From assembly GCF_001696535.1 (NCBI RefSeq), contig NZ_MBQE01000002.1, positions 372,001-436,000 on the forward strand: a stretch of 64,000 bases of DNA, given 5' to 3'. Numbering within the stretch: position 1 is the stretch's first letter; each line of letters opens with the position of its first letter. This DNA is from Stappia indica (lineage in GTDB: Bacteria > Pseudomonadota > Alphaproteobacteria > Rhizobiales > Stappiaceae). The notes under the pieces were generated by a model. It was not told the origin of the DNA and searched no databases. It saw only the letters and a list, made by a program, of their open reading frames with translations. Position numbers and translations under genes: made by a program. Positions 35,054 through 45,254 of the stretch are shown piece by piece.

Positions 35054-35533
35054 TCAAGCAGCAGCGTAGCTGGTGAAGATTTCGGTCGATCCGTCGCGCA
35101 GAATGAGGAACACGTCGTATGCCTCGCGCTCGTTCTCCGGCCCCATGCCAGGCGATCCGTAGGGCATGCCGGGCACAGCGAGGCCAACCACATCGGGGCG
35201 CTCATCCAGCAGACGGCGAATGTCGGCCACAGGGACGTGACCCTCGATCATGTAGCCCTCGACCCGCGCAGTATGGCAAGAGGCCATCTCCTGCGGAATG
35301 CCACTGTCCAGCTTGTAGCGCATGAGCGCGGTCCCGGCGCTGTGCTCGGTCGTGACCGCGAAACCATCATTTTCCAGGATCTCGATCCAGGCCGAGCAGC
35401 AGCCACAATTCGGATCCTTCATCACATGGATCGCCGGTCCGGCGCCTTGCGCCAGCGCCGCCAAGGGCGATGCAGCCAGCAGTGCAGCTCCACCGATCAG
35501 GAGCGTGCGGCGGGAAAAACTGTCTTGGATCAT
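35054..35533 (-). CDS. DUF411 copper-associated Tat-exported protein
   Basis: A 159-aa exported protein. A twin-arginine signal SRRTLLIGGAALLAASPLAALA opens it. The mature DUF411 domain contains KDPNCGCCSAW with the paired cysteines, and CH in ASCHTARVEGYMIEGHVP. DUF411 proteins occur beside copper export genes and are thought to bind metal in the periplasm. It is the last gene of the copper operon, 39 bp after copA. The start at 35533 is chosen because the signal peptide begins there. Another ATG at 35557 is in frame. Confidence 0.85.
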   Translation of the reverse strand: MIQDSFSRRTLLIGGAALLAASPLAALAQGAGPAIHVMKDPNCGCCSAWIEILENDGFAVTTEHSAGTALMRYKLDSGIPQEMASCHTARVEGYMIEGHVPVADIRRLLDERPDVVGLAVPGMPYGSPGMGPENEREAYDVFLILRDGSTEIFTSYAAA

Positions 35534-35572
35534 CTGATTTTCCTTTCGAGATTGCATGCGTGGACTGACAGG

Positions 35573-37906
<2,334 letters not shown>

Positions 37907-37908
37907 AT

Positions 37909-37934
37909 CCTGCCAACCTTTCCTGCCAACCTTT
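37909..37934 (-). repeat. 13-bp tandem duplication before copA
   Basis: The unit CCTGCCAACCTTT occurs twice without a gap, ending two bases before the copA start codon. On the transcribed strand it repeats AAAGGTTGGCAGG, which holds purine-rich ribosome-site sequence. Confidence 0.8.
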
Positions 37935-37986
37935 CATTTCTTGTTTCAGCTTACGCCTTCCAGAGACTGGAAGCTCAAGCTCTTTC

Positions 37987-39297
37987 TCAGTGATGGTCGT
38001 GATCGACTTTGGGAGCAGGATTGCGCGCGAGGAAAACCCCCACGAACAGGAACACCAGCGCCATGCCGATGATGCCGACCACGACGATGAGCGGGTCCGA
38101 TTGCCACTTCATCGCGGCGAAGGCGGCCAGCACCACGGCATCAAGTGCGATGGCCGTCAGCAACACCCAGCCTTGTGCGCCGATTTCCTCGCGCAGATGC
38201 CGGAACACGCCGAAGTGGATGATCATGTCCATCACCAGATAGAAGAAGGCCCCGAGCGAGGCGATGCGGCTGAGGTCGAAGAAGACCGTCAGGAAGCCCG
38301 CGATCACGACGGTGTAGACGAGCGTGTGGTCCTTGATAGTGCCCGGCATCCCGAAATGGCTGTGCGGGATCATCTTCATGTCGGTCAGCATCGCCAGCAT
38401 CCGCGAGACCGCGAACACGCTGGCGATCAGACCCGAGGCAGTGGCCACCAGCGCCAGCGCCACCGTCAGGTAGAAGCCGGTCTGCCCGAGGGCGGGCTGG
38501 GCCGCTTCAGCCAGCGCATAGTCCTTCGCCGCCACGATGCGGTCGAGCGGCAGGCTGGAGCCGACGGCGAAGGCGACCAGCAGATAGACGACGACGCAGA
38601 TGGCGATCGACAGGACGATGGCCCGGCCCACATTGCGGTGCGGGTCGGTGACCTCGGCGCCGCTGTTGGTGATGGTCGTGAACCCCTTGAAGGCGAGGAT
38701 GGACAGCGCGAGCGACGCGACGAACCCGCTTGCGCTAGAATCTCCGGCCGACGCCTCGAACGAGATGCCGCTGGCCCACAGACCGGCCGCCCCGAACAGC
38801 GCGATGCCGCCCACCTTGAGAACAGCCATAACGATGGACAACAGCCCGACCGACCGGCTGCCCGAGACGTTCACGAGCCAGGCGAGGACGATCAGCCCGA
38901 CGCCGAGGATTGGCACCAGCACGCTATCCGGATCGCCGCCAAATGCCCGCAGCGTGTAGGTGCCGAACGTGCGCGCGACGAGGCTTTCGTTGATGACCAT
39001 CGACAGCGCCATCAGGAGGGCGGCGCCCGCCGCGACCGTCGTCGGCCCGTACGCTTTCTTCAGGATCATCCCGATGCCGCCCGCAGAGGGATAGGCGTTC
39101 GACATCTTGATGTAGGTATAGGCGCTGAACGCGGTCACGATGGCGCCCACGACGAACGAGAGCGGGAAGAGCGGCCCGGCAAGCTCGGCGATCTGTCCGG
39201 TGAGCGCGAAGATGCCCGCGCCGATCATCACACCCGTTCCCATGGCCACCGCGCCAGGAAGGGTAATGCTGTTCTTCTCGTAATCGCTTTTCGTCAT
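37987..39297 (-). CDS. APC-family permease with His-rich tail
   Basis: A 436-aa membrane protein with about 12 hydrophobic segments. It has the APC-superfamily opening SITLPGAVAMGTGVMIGAGIFALTGQ in TM1, where GAGIF lines the substrate site, and SNAYPSAGGIG between TM2 and TM3. The C-terminus ends KVDHDHH, a possible metal-binding tail like the N-terminus of the next gene's product. The substrate is unknown. An amino acid or a copper-binding amine would fit the operon, but that is inference. The ATG overlaps the stop of the TVP38 gene by 4 nt (ATGA). Such a carrier inside a copper operon is unusual. Confidence 0.82.
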   Translation of the reverse strand: MTKSDYEKNSITLPGAVAMGTGVMIGAGIFALTGQIAELAGPLFPLSFVVGAIVTAFSAYTYIKMSNAYPSAGGIGMILKKAYGPTTVAAGAALLMALSMVINESLVARTFGTYTLRAFGGDPDSVLVPILGVGLIVLAWLVNVSGSRSVGLLSIVMAVLKVGGIALFGAAGLWASGISFEASAGDSSASGFVASLALSILAFKGFTTITNSGAEVTDPHRNVGRAIVLSIAICVVVYLLVAFAVGSSLPLDRIVAAKDYALAEAAQPALGQTGFYLTVALALVATASGLIASVFAVSRMLAMLTDMKMIPHSHFGMPGTIKDHTLVYTVVIAGFLTVFFDLSRIASLGAFFYLVMDMIIHFGVFRHLREEIGAQGWVLLTAIALDAVVLAAFAAMKWQSDPLIVVVGIIGMALVFLFVGVFLARNPAPKVDHDHH

Positions 39298-39968
39298 GGA
39301 TTTTCCTTTTCCGGCCTTCTGCGCATCGCCACCCAGAGCAGCGGCAAGCCCGTCACAAGGCCGAGGCCGAGAACTGCCCAAGTCGCCCGGCCGAGGTCTC
39401 CGCTCACTGCTTCCCCGCCGAAATGGGCGAGCAGGAAGCTTGCCGGGACAATGCCGGCCAGTGTCGCGACGGCGAACCGCCAGGCGTGCAGACGGCTGAG
39501 CCCGGCCGCATAGCTGATCATGTCGAAGGATACGAAGGGCATCAGGCGGCTGGCAAAGACCGTCGCCGTCAACGCGGTCTGCGACCCGAAGAGCCCGGCA
39601 TCGACGCGGTCACCGAATACGCGCCGCAGGACATCATGCCCCAGAACCCGCGCGAGGCCGAATGCGATCAGCGCGCCGAGTTCCGCGCCGATCACGATCT
39701 GCACCGTCCCCCACAGATGCCCGTAGGCAGCTCCCGCCGCCAACGCGATGGGCGCGCTCGGGATCGGGCTGGCCACGACCGCGAGGGTCATGAGCGTAAC
39801 GATCAGGACCGGCCCCCAGAGACCCGCGCGCGCGACAAGCATCTCCAGGCGCTCGCCGTCCATCAGGCCGCGCAGATCGGCGAACACCGACGGCGCGAAC
39901 TGCCAGACACCGAGCATGGCGATCCCGAGGATCGCCATGCCTGCGAGGATGATTGCGCGCAGGCTCAT
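39294..39968 (-). CDS. TVP38/TMEM64 (DedA-like VTT) membrane protein
   Basis: A 224-aa inner-membrane protein with about five helices. The VTT-domain signature is seen in ASPIPSAPIALAAGAAYGHLWGTVQIVIGAELGALIAFGLAR and in ASRLMPFVSFDMISYAAGLSRL. TVP38/DedA proteins move or flip lipids or maintain membrane homeostasis, and they recur in copper and mercury gene clusters. The start at 39968 is one base after the DUF302 stop. The stop overlaps the APC permease start. Confidence 0.87.
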   Translation of the reverse strand: MSLRAIILAGMAILGIAMLGVWQFAPSVFADLRGLMDGERLEMLVARAGLWGPVLIVTLMTLAVVASPIPSAPIALAAGAAYGHLWGTVQIVIGAELGALIAFGLARVLGHDVLRRVFGDRVDAGLFGSQTALTATVFASRLMPFVSFDMISYAAGLSRLHAWRFAVATLAGIVPASFLLAHFGGEAVSGDLGRATWAVLGLGLVTGLPLLWVAMRRRPEKENP

Positions 39969-39969
39969 C

Positions 39970-40356
39970 TCAGATCGCCGCGACGGCCTTCGCCAGAAGG
40001 CCGCGCACCTCACCCGCGACCGCCGTCAGTTCGGCGTTCTCGATCGCCTGCATCGATGCCACCGGGTCGATCGCGCTGACTTCCACGCCGCCCTCGACTT
40101 CGCGCAGGATCACGTTGCAGGGCAGCATCGCGCCCACACGCGGCTCGATCCCGATAGCCTGATGCGCCATCTTCGGATTGCAGGCGCCGAGGATGCGATA
40201 GGCCGGCATCTCGGCATCGAGCTTCTTCTTCATCGTCGCCTTGACGTCGATCTCGGTCAGGACACCGAAGCCATGGTCCGCCAGCGCCTTGCGCGTGCGG
40301 GCGTCGACATCGTCGATACCGGTGTCCGGGATCATGCGATTGATTGTGTAAGCCAT
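39970..40356 (-). CDS. DUF302 domain protein
   Basis: A 128-aa DUF302 protein. It begins MAYTINRMIPDTGIDDVDAR. The conserved centre is AYRILGACNPKMAHQAIGIEPRVGAMLPCNVILREVEGG, which includes the family's Cys and Pro-Cys pair. No signal peptide is visible, so it is cytosolic. DUF302 proteins are commonly found with copper and redox stress genes. The role is not settled. It reads between the small membrane protein and TVP38 genes in one operon. Confidence 0.88.
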   Translation of the reverse strand: MAYTINRMIPDTGIDDVDARTRKALADHGFGVLTEIDVKATMKKKLDAEMPAYRILGACNPKMAHQAIGIEPRVGAMLPCNVILREVEGGVEVSAIDPVASMQAIENAELTAVAGEVRGLLAKAVAAI

Positions 40357-40372
40357 TGAGAAGTCCTTTCTC

Positions 40373-40501
40373 TTATTTTCGAAGATATTTGATCAGCGCC
40401 GCTATGGCCAAAACCACCAGCGCGAGGATCAGCAGGCCGAAGAGCCAGCCAAATCCCATTCCGAAACCCATTCCGGAGCCCATGTCGTTCCAGTTCATCA
40501 T
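40373..40501 (-). CDS. Small Met/Gly-rich single-pass membrane protein
   Basis: A 42-aa peptide, MMNWNDMGSGMGFGMG then a hydrophobic helix GWLFGLLILALVVLAIAAL and a basic end KYLRK. The ribosome site AGGAGG is five bases before the ATG at 40501, stronger than for the larger neighbours, so the short frame is real. The Met-rich head could bind Cu(I) on the periplasmic side. Short proteins of this sort occur next to multicopper oxidase genes. Function unproven. Confidence 0.75.
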   Translation of the reverse strand: MMNWNDMGSGMGFGMGFGWLFGLLILALVVLAIAALIKYLRK

Positions 40502-40594
40502 CTCATCCTCCTGATTTTCACCCGTAGGGTACGCCTTTTGACCGGCCCTCACGACAACATGGGGCAGGACAGCTGGGGTCGGTTCCGGCACGTC

Positions 40595-40617
40595 GGGGCG
40601 CCCTGTCCGGACGCCCC
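40595..40617 (-). terminator. GC-rich hairpin after the multicopper oxidase gene
   Basis: GGGGCG / CGCCCC with an 11-nt loop begins just beyond the multicopper oxidase stop. There is no T-run. It may lower expression of the genes downstream of the oxidase rather than stop transcription. Confidence 0.3.
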
Positions 40618-40624
40618 ACCCGGG

Positions 40625-42178
40625 TCAGGCTGATGCCGTGACCGCGAACTCGGTCATCATGCCGGTCGCAAGGTGCGGCATGTGATGGCAATGCAGCATC
40701 CAGCGCGCAGCCTCGCCGGCGTCGAGGGCGACATCGACCATCGCCATCGGCGGCACGTGAACCGTGTCGCGCAGGGCCCCGGCGACGCGGCGCCCGTTCA
40801 GGCCGACGACCTGGAACACATGCCCGTGCAGATGTATCGGGTGGGCCATCATCGACATGTTGTGGAACGACAGAACGACCCGCTCGCCGCTGCGCGCGAT
40901 GATCGGCTGGTGCTGGCCCCAGACCGCTCCGTTGATCGTCCAGACATAGGGCTGCATCGAGCCGCCCAGCATCAGAACATGGCTGCGGTCCACAGGGCGA
41001 TCCGGCAAGGCATCCAGCGCAATGAGGCGCGCCTCCTGCGCAAAATCGGTGTCGAAAGCGGGTGCTTCGGACTCCGCCATGGCATCCAGGCGCCGGACCT
41101 CGGCACCCCGCGAGGCAAGGATCAGGCCGGTGCGCTCCCGCGCGCCTTCGCGCAGGGCGAGGATCGGCCAGGCGCCACCTTCGTTCGGCAGGTCGATCTC
41201 GATATCCAGCCGCTGGCCCATCGCCAGCCCGAACCGCGTGCCCGGGACAGGCTGGACGGCGTGCCCGTCCACCGCGACCAGTCGCGCCTCTACTCCACCG
41301 GTTTCGATCCAGAACACCGTCGCCGCGGCGGCATTGATGACCCGAAGCCGGATGCGCCCGCCATGCTCGACTTGCACCACCTCGGGGTCCGACAGGGTCC
41401 GGTCGTTGGCGAGATAGGCGTCCCAGTCGTAATCGTTCAGGTCCATGGCCATGCCGCCCATCTGGCGGCCCATGCCCATCATCCCGCCCATTCCCGGCAT
41501 GTTGCCCATCGGCATGCCGCCCATGGCGCCGCGCCCCATGGCACCATGATTCATGCCCTGCATCGCCCCCATGCCTCCCATGGGAGCGCCTTGATCGGGC
41601 ACTGCACCGGCACCGTGGCCTGCGCCGTGTCCGCCGCCCTGGCCACCGCTGATCTCCGCCAGAACCTCCTCGGGGGCCTTGAAGGAGAAATCATGCAGGA
41701 ACATCACGACCTCCTGCCGGTCGGCGGCGACGTCCTCGGCCGAGCGCACGATCAGCGGGGCGGCGAGCAACTGCATCTCCTGAACCGGCACATGGCCGTG
41801 CATCCAGTGGGTGCCCGGCCGCGCCTCGAAATCATAGGATCGAGTCTCGCCCGCCGCGAGTAGCGGCATCGGCATGTCGGGCACACCATCCTGAGCATTT
41901 GGCGGAATCTGGCCGTGCCAGTGGATTATCGTGCCCACGTCGAGATCGTTGGTCAGATCGACACGGAACTTCTGGCCGGGGTCGAGGACAAGCCCCTGAC
42001 CGCCGGGACCGGCAAGACCGAAGACCGTGGCCGCGCGCCCGTTAATGTCGAGCGTCCGGGTTGCAGCGGAGAGGCTGATTGGGGCCACGGTCTGCGCGAA
42101 GGCAAGACGGGGCATATGTGCCGCACCAATGGCGGCAGCACTTGCGGCGAGAAAGCCGCGTCGCGACAGGGTGTTCAT
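40625..42178 (-). CDS. Multicopper oxidase with Met/Gly-rich insert
   Basis: A 517-aa periplasmic copper oxidase. A Tat signal SRRGFLAASAAAIGAAHMPRLAFA comes first. Type 2/3 sites are seen in HWHGQIP and HWMHGHVP. The last domain has HPIHLHGH and HCHHMPHLATGMM, which carry the type 1 and trinuclear ligands. Between domains 1 and 2, residues about 180-240 form a Met/Gly/His-rich stretch (MGGMGAMQGMNHGAMGRG and beyond). That suggests Cu(I) capture and oxidation as in CueO and PcoA. It is the second gene of the copper operon, 72 bp after a small secreted Cys/His protein. The ribosome site is AGGAGACGACC. Confidence 0.93.
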   Translation of the reverse strand: MNTLSRRGFLAASAAAIGAAHMPRLAFAQTVAPISLSAATRTLDINGRAATVFGLAGPGGQGLVLDPGQKFRVDLTNDLDVGTIIHWHGQIPPNAQDGVPDMPMPLLAAGETRSYDFEARPGTHWMHGHVPVQEMQLLAAPLIVRSAEDVAADRQEVVMFLHDFSFKAPEEVLAEISGGQGGGHGAGHGAGAVPDQGAPMGGMGAMQGMNHGAMGRGAMGGMPMGNMPGMGGMMGMGRQMGGMAMDLNDYDWDAYLANDRTLSDPEVVQVEHGGRIRLRVINAAAATVFWIETGGVEARLVAVDGHAVQPVPGTRFGLAMGQRLDIEIDLPNEGGAWPILALREGARERTGLILASRGAEVRRLDAMAESEAPAFDTDFAQEARLIALDALPDRPVDRSHVLMLGGSMQPYVWTINGAVWGQHQPIIARSGERVVLSFHNMSMMAHPIHLHGHVFQVVGLNGRRVAGALRDTVHVPPMAMVDVALDAGEAARWMLHCHHMPHLATGMMTEFAVTASA

Positions 42179-42250
42179 GGTCGTCTCCTCGGGACATCCG
42201 TCCCGTTCATCAATGCCGATGGGACGCCGCGGGCGTCGGCCCCGGCGCGA

Positions 42251-42613
42251 TCAGAGGAGACGGAACTTGGGAGGTCGTTCGTTCAGTCCTGGTGGATGGC
42301 CGACGTGGCTTGCCTCGAACGGGAAGTCATGGCTGACGGGGCCGTAGGCGTGTCCGGATTCTCCGACTGGCGATGTCAGGAAGGCCGAAAGACCCGCGCA
42401 GACAAACTCGCACATCCCGGCATCGGCCGATCCACAGTGATGTTCACCTTCACAAACCGGCTGGGCAAGGCCGGGAGAGTGCATCATCTCGCCGACATGG
42501 ATCGCGTGCTCCGGACTGAATTTGATGCTCATGCGCGCCGCATGCGCGGAGGTCACCGTCGTCACCACGGTGATCGCGAATATGGCCAGCATGGTGACGA
42601 GACGTGCGAACAT
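42251..42613 (-). CDS. Small secreted His/Cys-rich protein
   Basis: A 120-aa protein with a Sec signal MFARLVTMLAIFAITVVTTVTSAHA. The mature part has 11 His, four Cys and several Met (MSIKFSPEHAIHVGEMMHS, CEGEHHCGSADAGMCEFVC), so a metal-binding role in the periplasm is likely. It is the first gene of the copper operon. No family could be named. Its stop lies 72 bp before the multicopper oxidase start. A promoter must lie in 42614-42700. I see no clear CueR-type dyad there. Confidence 0.75.
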   Translation of the reverse strand: MFARLVTMLAIFAITVVTTVTSAHAARMSIKFSPEHAIHVGEMMHSPGLAQPVCEGEHHCGSADAGMCEFVCAGLSAFLTSPVGESGHAYGPVSHDFPFEASHVGHPPGLNERPPKFRLL

Positions 42614-42701
42614 GCTTTAGAGATAGGTATTGCTCACGACAATGTCCATTGGATCGAGCCACTGGTGACTGCCGGCCGTGGTCAGCGGAGTGTACATTTA
42701 T

Positions 42702-42776
42702 GCTGCCAGAAGCCGAGAGAACAATCGGAGCCTGTAGCGTATTTCCGGTAGGTGTGGGGATTGGCGGTATCGGTCC
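42702..42776. repeat. Right copy of the 75-bp direct repeat
   Basis: It matches 33942-34016: GCTGCCAG, a variable 7-bp spacer, then a 60-bp core beginning GAGAACAATCGGAGCC and ending CGGTCC. Differences in the core are three single bases. This copy lacks the outer arm CACACACCTAC. It lies 89 bp upstream of the first copper gene. Confidence 0.7.
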
Positions 42777-43179
42777 TCCGCTACCAGTTATTTCTTTTAT
42801 CTATATGATTTATTTATGAAATAATTTATCTTTGCGCTGCGGTTAGTTTTTTGAATGTGTTCTGTATTGAGCAAGACAGTAATTTCTAACGGAAATTTCG
42901 CTCGGGGGTTCAACTCGGAGCGCTACCATTGCAGTGCGCCGTGCGGCGCCTCTCTTATTCCCGGTAGGGAAATCTGATTTGATTCGTGGTGGCGGTCTGA
43001 AGAACTGCTTGTACAGGGCGCCATTAATTAAATGGATCTGTGTGATGCAGGTATTGACGGATGGAGGGCTGCGCTCAGAGCTGTTGTCCTGCTTTAGTTA
43101 ATACACGAAACCTTCGCCGATAACGCTCGGTCTGGTCTGAAGTCATGGTAATGCAAATAAAAACTCCGCGTCCGGCTAG
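42777..43179. other. AT-rich gap without a gene
   Basis: This 403-bp stretch is much richer in A and T than its surroundings (for example 42785-42860). I see no open frame with coding character, RNA gene or strong hairpin. A weak GC-rich dyad is at about 42932-42950. It separates the right direct repeat from the IS481 element and may be old, non-coding insertion debris. Confidence 0.5.
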
Positions 43180-44195
43180 GTGTGGAATCTGATCAGGTTG
43201 TTCCGGCGAGGGCCTGAGCGGGTGATCGTCGGCCGAAGCTAGCATGAGGTCGCTGATGGTTATACCAGGCGAGCCATCTTGGCAGGTCGGCGGCTCGGCT
43301 GTCGGATGAGCGGTAGGGGATTGCGTAGGCCCATTCTCGCATGAGGATCTGGATGAAGCGATCGGCCTTGCCGTTGGTTCTGGGCGTGTAGGGCCTTGTG
43401 CGGATGTGACGGATGCCGAGCATCCTCAGCGCCTTGTGGAAGAGCTTGGCGACGTAGCCGGAGCCCTTGTCGGTCATCACCCGCTTGCCCCTGATGCCAC
43501 GCGCCCGGAACCAGCGCAGCGCGCAGATCAGGAAGCCGGTGGTGGATTGACGCCGCTCGTCTGGCAGCACGTCGACGTAGGCGAGCTTGGTGGCGTCGTC
43601 GATCGCCACATGGAAGAAGTCGTAGCCGACGTAGGCACTGGCCTCGGGGCGGTTGCCGGTGATGCGGTGGCCGACCCGCTCGAAGCGGGCGAGCTTCTTG
43701 ATGCCGAGGTGCAGGAGCCCGCCGCTGGTAGCGGAAGACCGGCGCCGGCGTCTCCAGGCTCTTCAGAGGGCTTATTCCGCGCCGCTTCAGCCAGGCCGCC
43801 ACGGTGGAGCGTGAAAGTTTGAGCTTAGCGGCGATCTCCTCGGCGGTGAGCCGATACTCGCGCCGCAGCTTCTCCATCAGGTCGATCCAGGGATCCAGCG
43901 TGCGGTTGGCCACCGAGCGCGGCCGGGAAGAGCGGTTCTCCAGCCCCGCCGCCCCTTCCTTGCGGGAGCGCCCCAGCTATTTGCGCGCCGTGCGCTCGCT
44001 CACCCCGAAACCGGCCGCCACTTCAGCAACCGGCCGGCCCTCCTCGACAATCCGTCTCACCATCTCCGCTCGACCGAGCGGCGCCATCCGGCATTCTGAT
44101 GCGGGTTGTTCATCCTCGCGGTCCCCAGTGAATCGTGTCGCAACGACCACTCTCAGACCGTCAGTTCGGATGTACAACCTCCTCGGACTCCACAC
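43180..44195. mobile_element. IS481-family insertion sequence, decayed
   Basis: Two 25-bp imperfect inverted repeats begin with CTAGGTGTGGA (43176-43200 and 44175-44199). The CTAG on each side fits the known NCTAGN target of the IS481 family. The enclosed transposase gene is broken (43193-44113). The right end stops 4 bp before the stop codon of the ferritin-like gene. Confidence 0.82.
43193..44113 (-). pseudogene. IS481-family transposase, three disabling lesions
   Basis: The rebuilt protein would read MNNPHQNA, then MAPLGRAEMVRRIVEEGRPVAEV, then an HTH, and end with the integrase core VMTDKGSGYVAKLFHKAL...RPYTPRTNGKADRFIQ...NHQRPHASFGRRSP. Three lesions break it. A single base is lost after the eighth codon near 44088. 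A TAG replaces the expected Trp codon after SERTARK near 43979. A deletion with frameshift at about 43728-43735 cuts between FRYQRR and LLHLGIKKLARFERVGHRITGN. The catalytic Asp, Asp and Glu region survives as fragments. It is inactive in cis but could be moved in trans by a related transposase. Confidence 0.85.
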
Positions 44196-44202
44196 CTAGG
44201 TC

Positions 44203-45060
44203 TTATTGCAGCACTTCCCTTAGTGCTGAACGGCATGCGACCAGTTGGCCGGCAAAAGCTTGAGCCCGTGTCCGCTCCACTTCGCGCGGTAGGCGTTCGG
44301 CATAGTCCAGGTAGCAATCGAGCAGCAGTTCACACAGCGGTACCGCGCGTCCAAAAACATCGTGTGAAACGCCATTTCCCACCAGCGGCGATATGTCGAA
44401 TTGTCCATCGGCCAGCATGGCCGCCCGCTCGCGAGCCTCCTCGATTGCGATGCCTAAATTGGAGCTATCGCAACCCTGCTGACGGCCAACCAAAGATTGC
44501 AGCAGATCCGAGAGGCGGAGCTCGAGTTCCGGCAACGAAATCGTCCTGGAATGTGTCCTTTGAGCCCGCTCGGCATGAAAGGCGCGACGTCGCTCTGCGC
44601 GTAAGGTGGATAGGTGCCCAAGCTCCTCGCGCGCCATCTGCTCGGCCGCCAGACGCAAGTCGCTGCGGTCTGTCTGTGCCGCGACATAGGTCCAGAAGAG
44701 AAAAGCCCGCTCTTCATTGCGCACTGCCATGGAGAATGATCTGTACGCTCCCATCAATTCGGGGGCGATGGTACTTGCGCCTTCATCGTCGAACGTATCT
44801 GCCGGTTCCCATTGCAGATCCGCGAGATCCGGCTTGGTGCCGTGGATCCGTTCCGACCAGTTCACCACGTTGTGAAGGTGTTGAGCTTCTTCTTGGGCGA
44901 GTTGCTCGAAGACCGGAACCAAGTCCGCTCGTCCTTCCCGCTGCATCCGCTTGGCGAGGTCGGCGTAATTATCGCAAGCTTCCTGTTCCATGTGGTAGGC
45001 GATGGCCAACAGCTCCTCCATCGTCTTCACTTCCGCGAAAGGTTCTGATCTCAGTAACAT
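44203..45060 (-). CDS. Ferritin/rubrerythrin-like diiron protein
   Basis: A 285-aa protein with a ferritin-like four-helix domain in its first 165 residues. The iron motifs are EQEACDNYA, EEAQHLHN, EERAFLFW and EELGHLSTL. A helical C-terminal extension of about 110 residues (SLPELELRLSDLLQSLVG...) has no known domain. The ATG at 45060 has AGGGAGG upstream, while the longer frame to 45351 runs into the nosR leader. It is divergent from nosR with a shared FNR-type box between them, so it is probably made under low oxygen with the nos genes. It may protect the nos copper and iron-sulfur centres from peroxide. The IS481 end lies just past its stop. Confidence 0.8.
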   Translation of the reverse strand: MLLRSEPFAEVKTMEELLAIAYHMEQEACDNYADLAKRMQREGRADLVPVFEQLAQEEAQHLHNVVNWSERIHGTKPDLADLQWEPADTFDDEGASTIAPELMGAYRSFSMAVRNEERAFLFWTYVAAQTDRSDLRLAAEQMAREELGHLSTLRAERRRAFHAERAQRTHSRTISLPELELRLSDLLQSLVGRQQGCDSSNLGIAIEEARERAAMLADGQFDISPLVGNGVSHDVFGRAVPLCELLLDCYLDYAERLPREVERTRAQAFAGQLVACRSALREVLQ

Positions 45061-45133
45061 CACAGCAGCCTCCCTAGCATGGCAACCACCCAAACGTCTC
45101 CCGTCAGCCATATCATCCCGTCCGCTCCGGAGC

Positions 45134-45147
45134 TTGTCATGGATCAA
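45134..45147. promoter_or_regulatory. FNR/NnrR-type box between ferritin-like gene and nosR
   Basis: TTGTCATGGATCAA fits TTG-N8-CAA, the site of the FNR/NNR/DNR regulators that switch on denitrification genes without oxygen and with NO. It lies 74 bp from the ferritin-like start and 108 bp from the nosR start. Confidence 0.65.
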
Positions 45148-45254
45148 AGACGGTCCCCTTGAAGTAGCACATGAAAAGGGTAGGGTTACAACTTCGCACT
45201 GCTGACGCATCGTTGGCAGCAGGCTCCGGTTGTTCCGAAGAGGGCTGCAGAAAC

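Noticed and set aside
42614-42700. CueR-type copper promoter before the copper operon
   Set aside because: I could not find the spaced dyad of MerR-family copper sites, so no operator is called.
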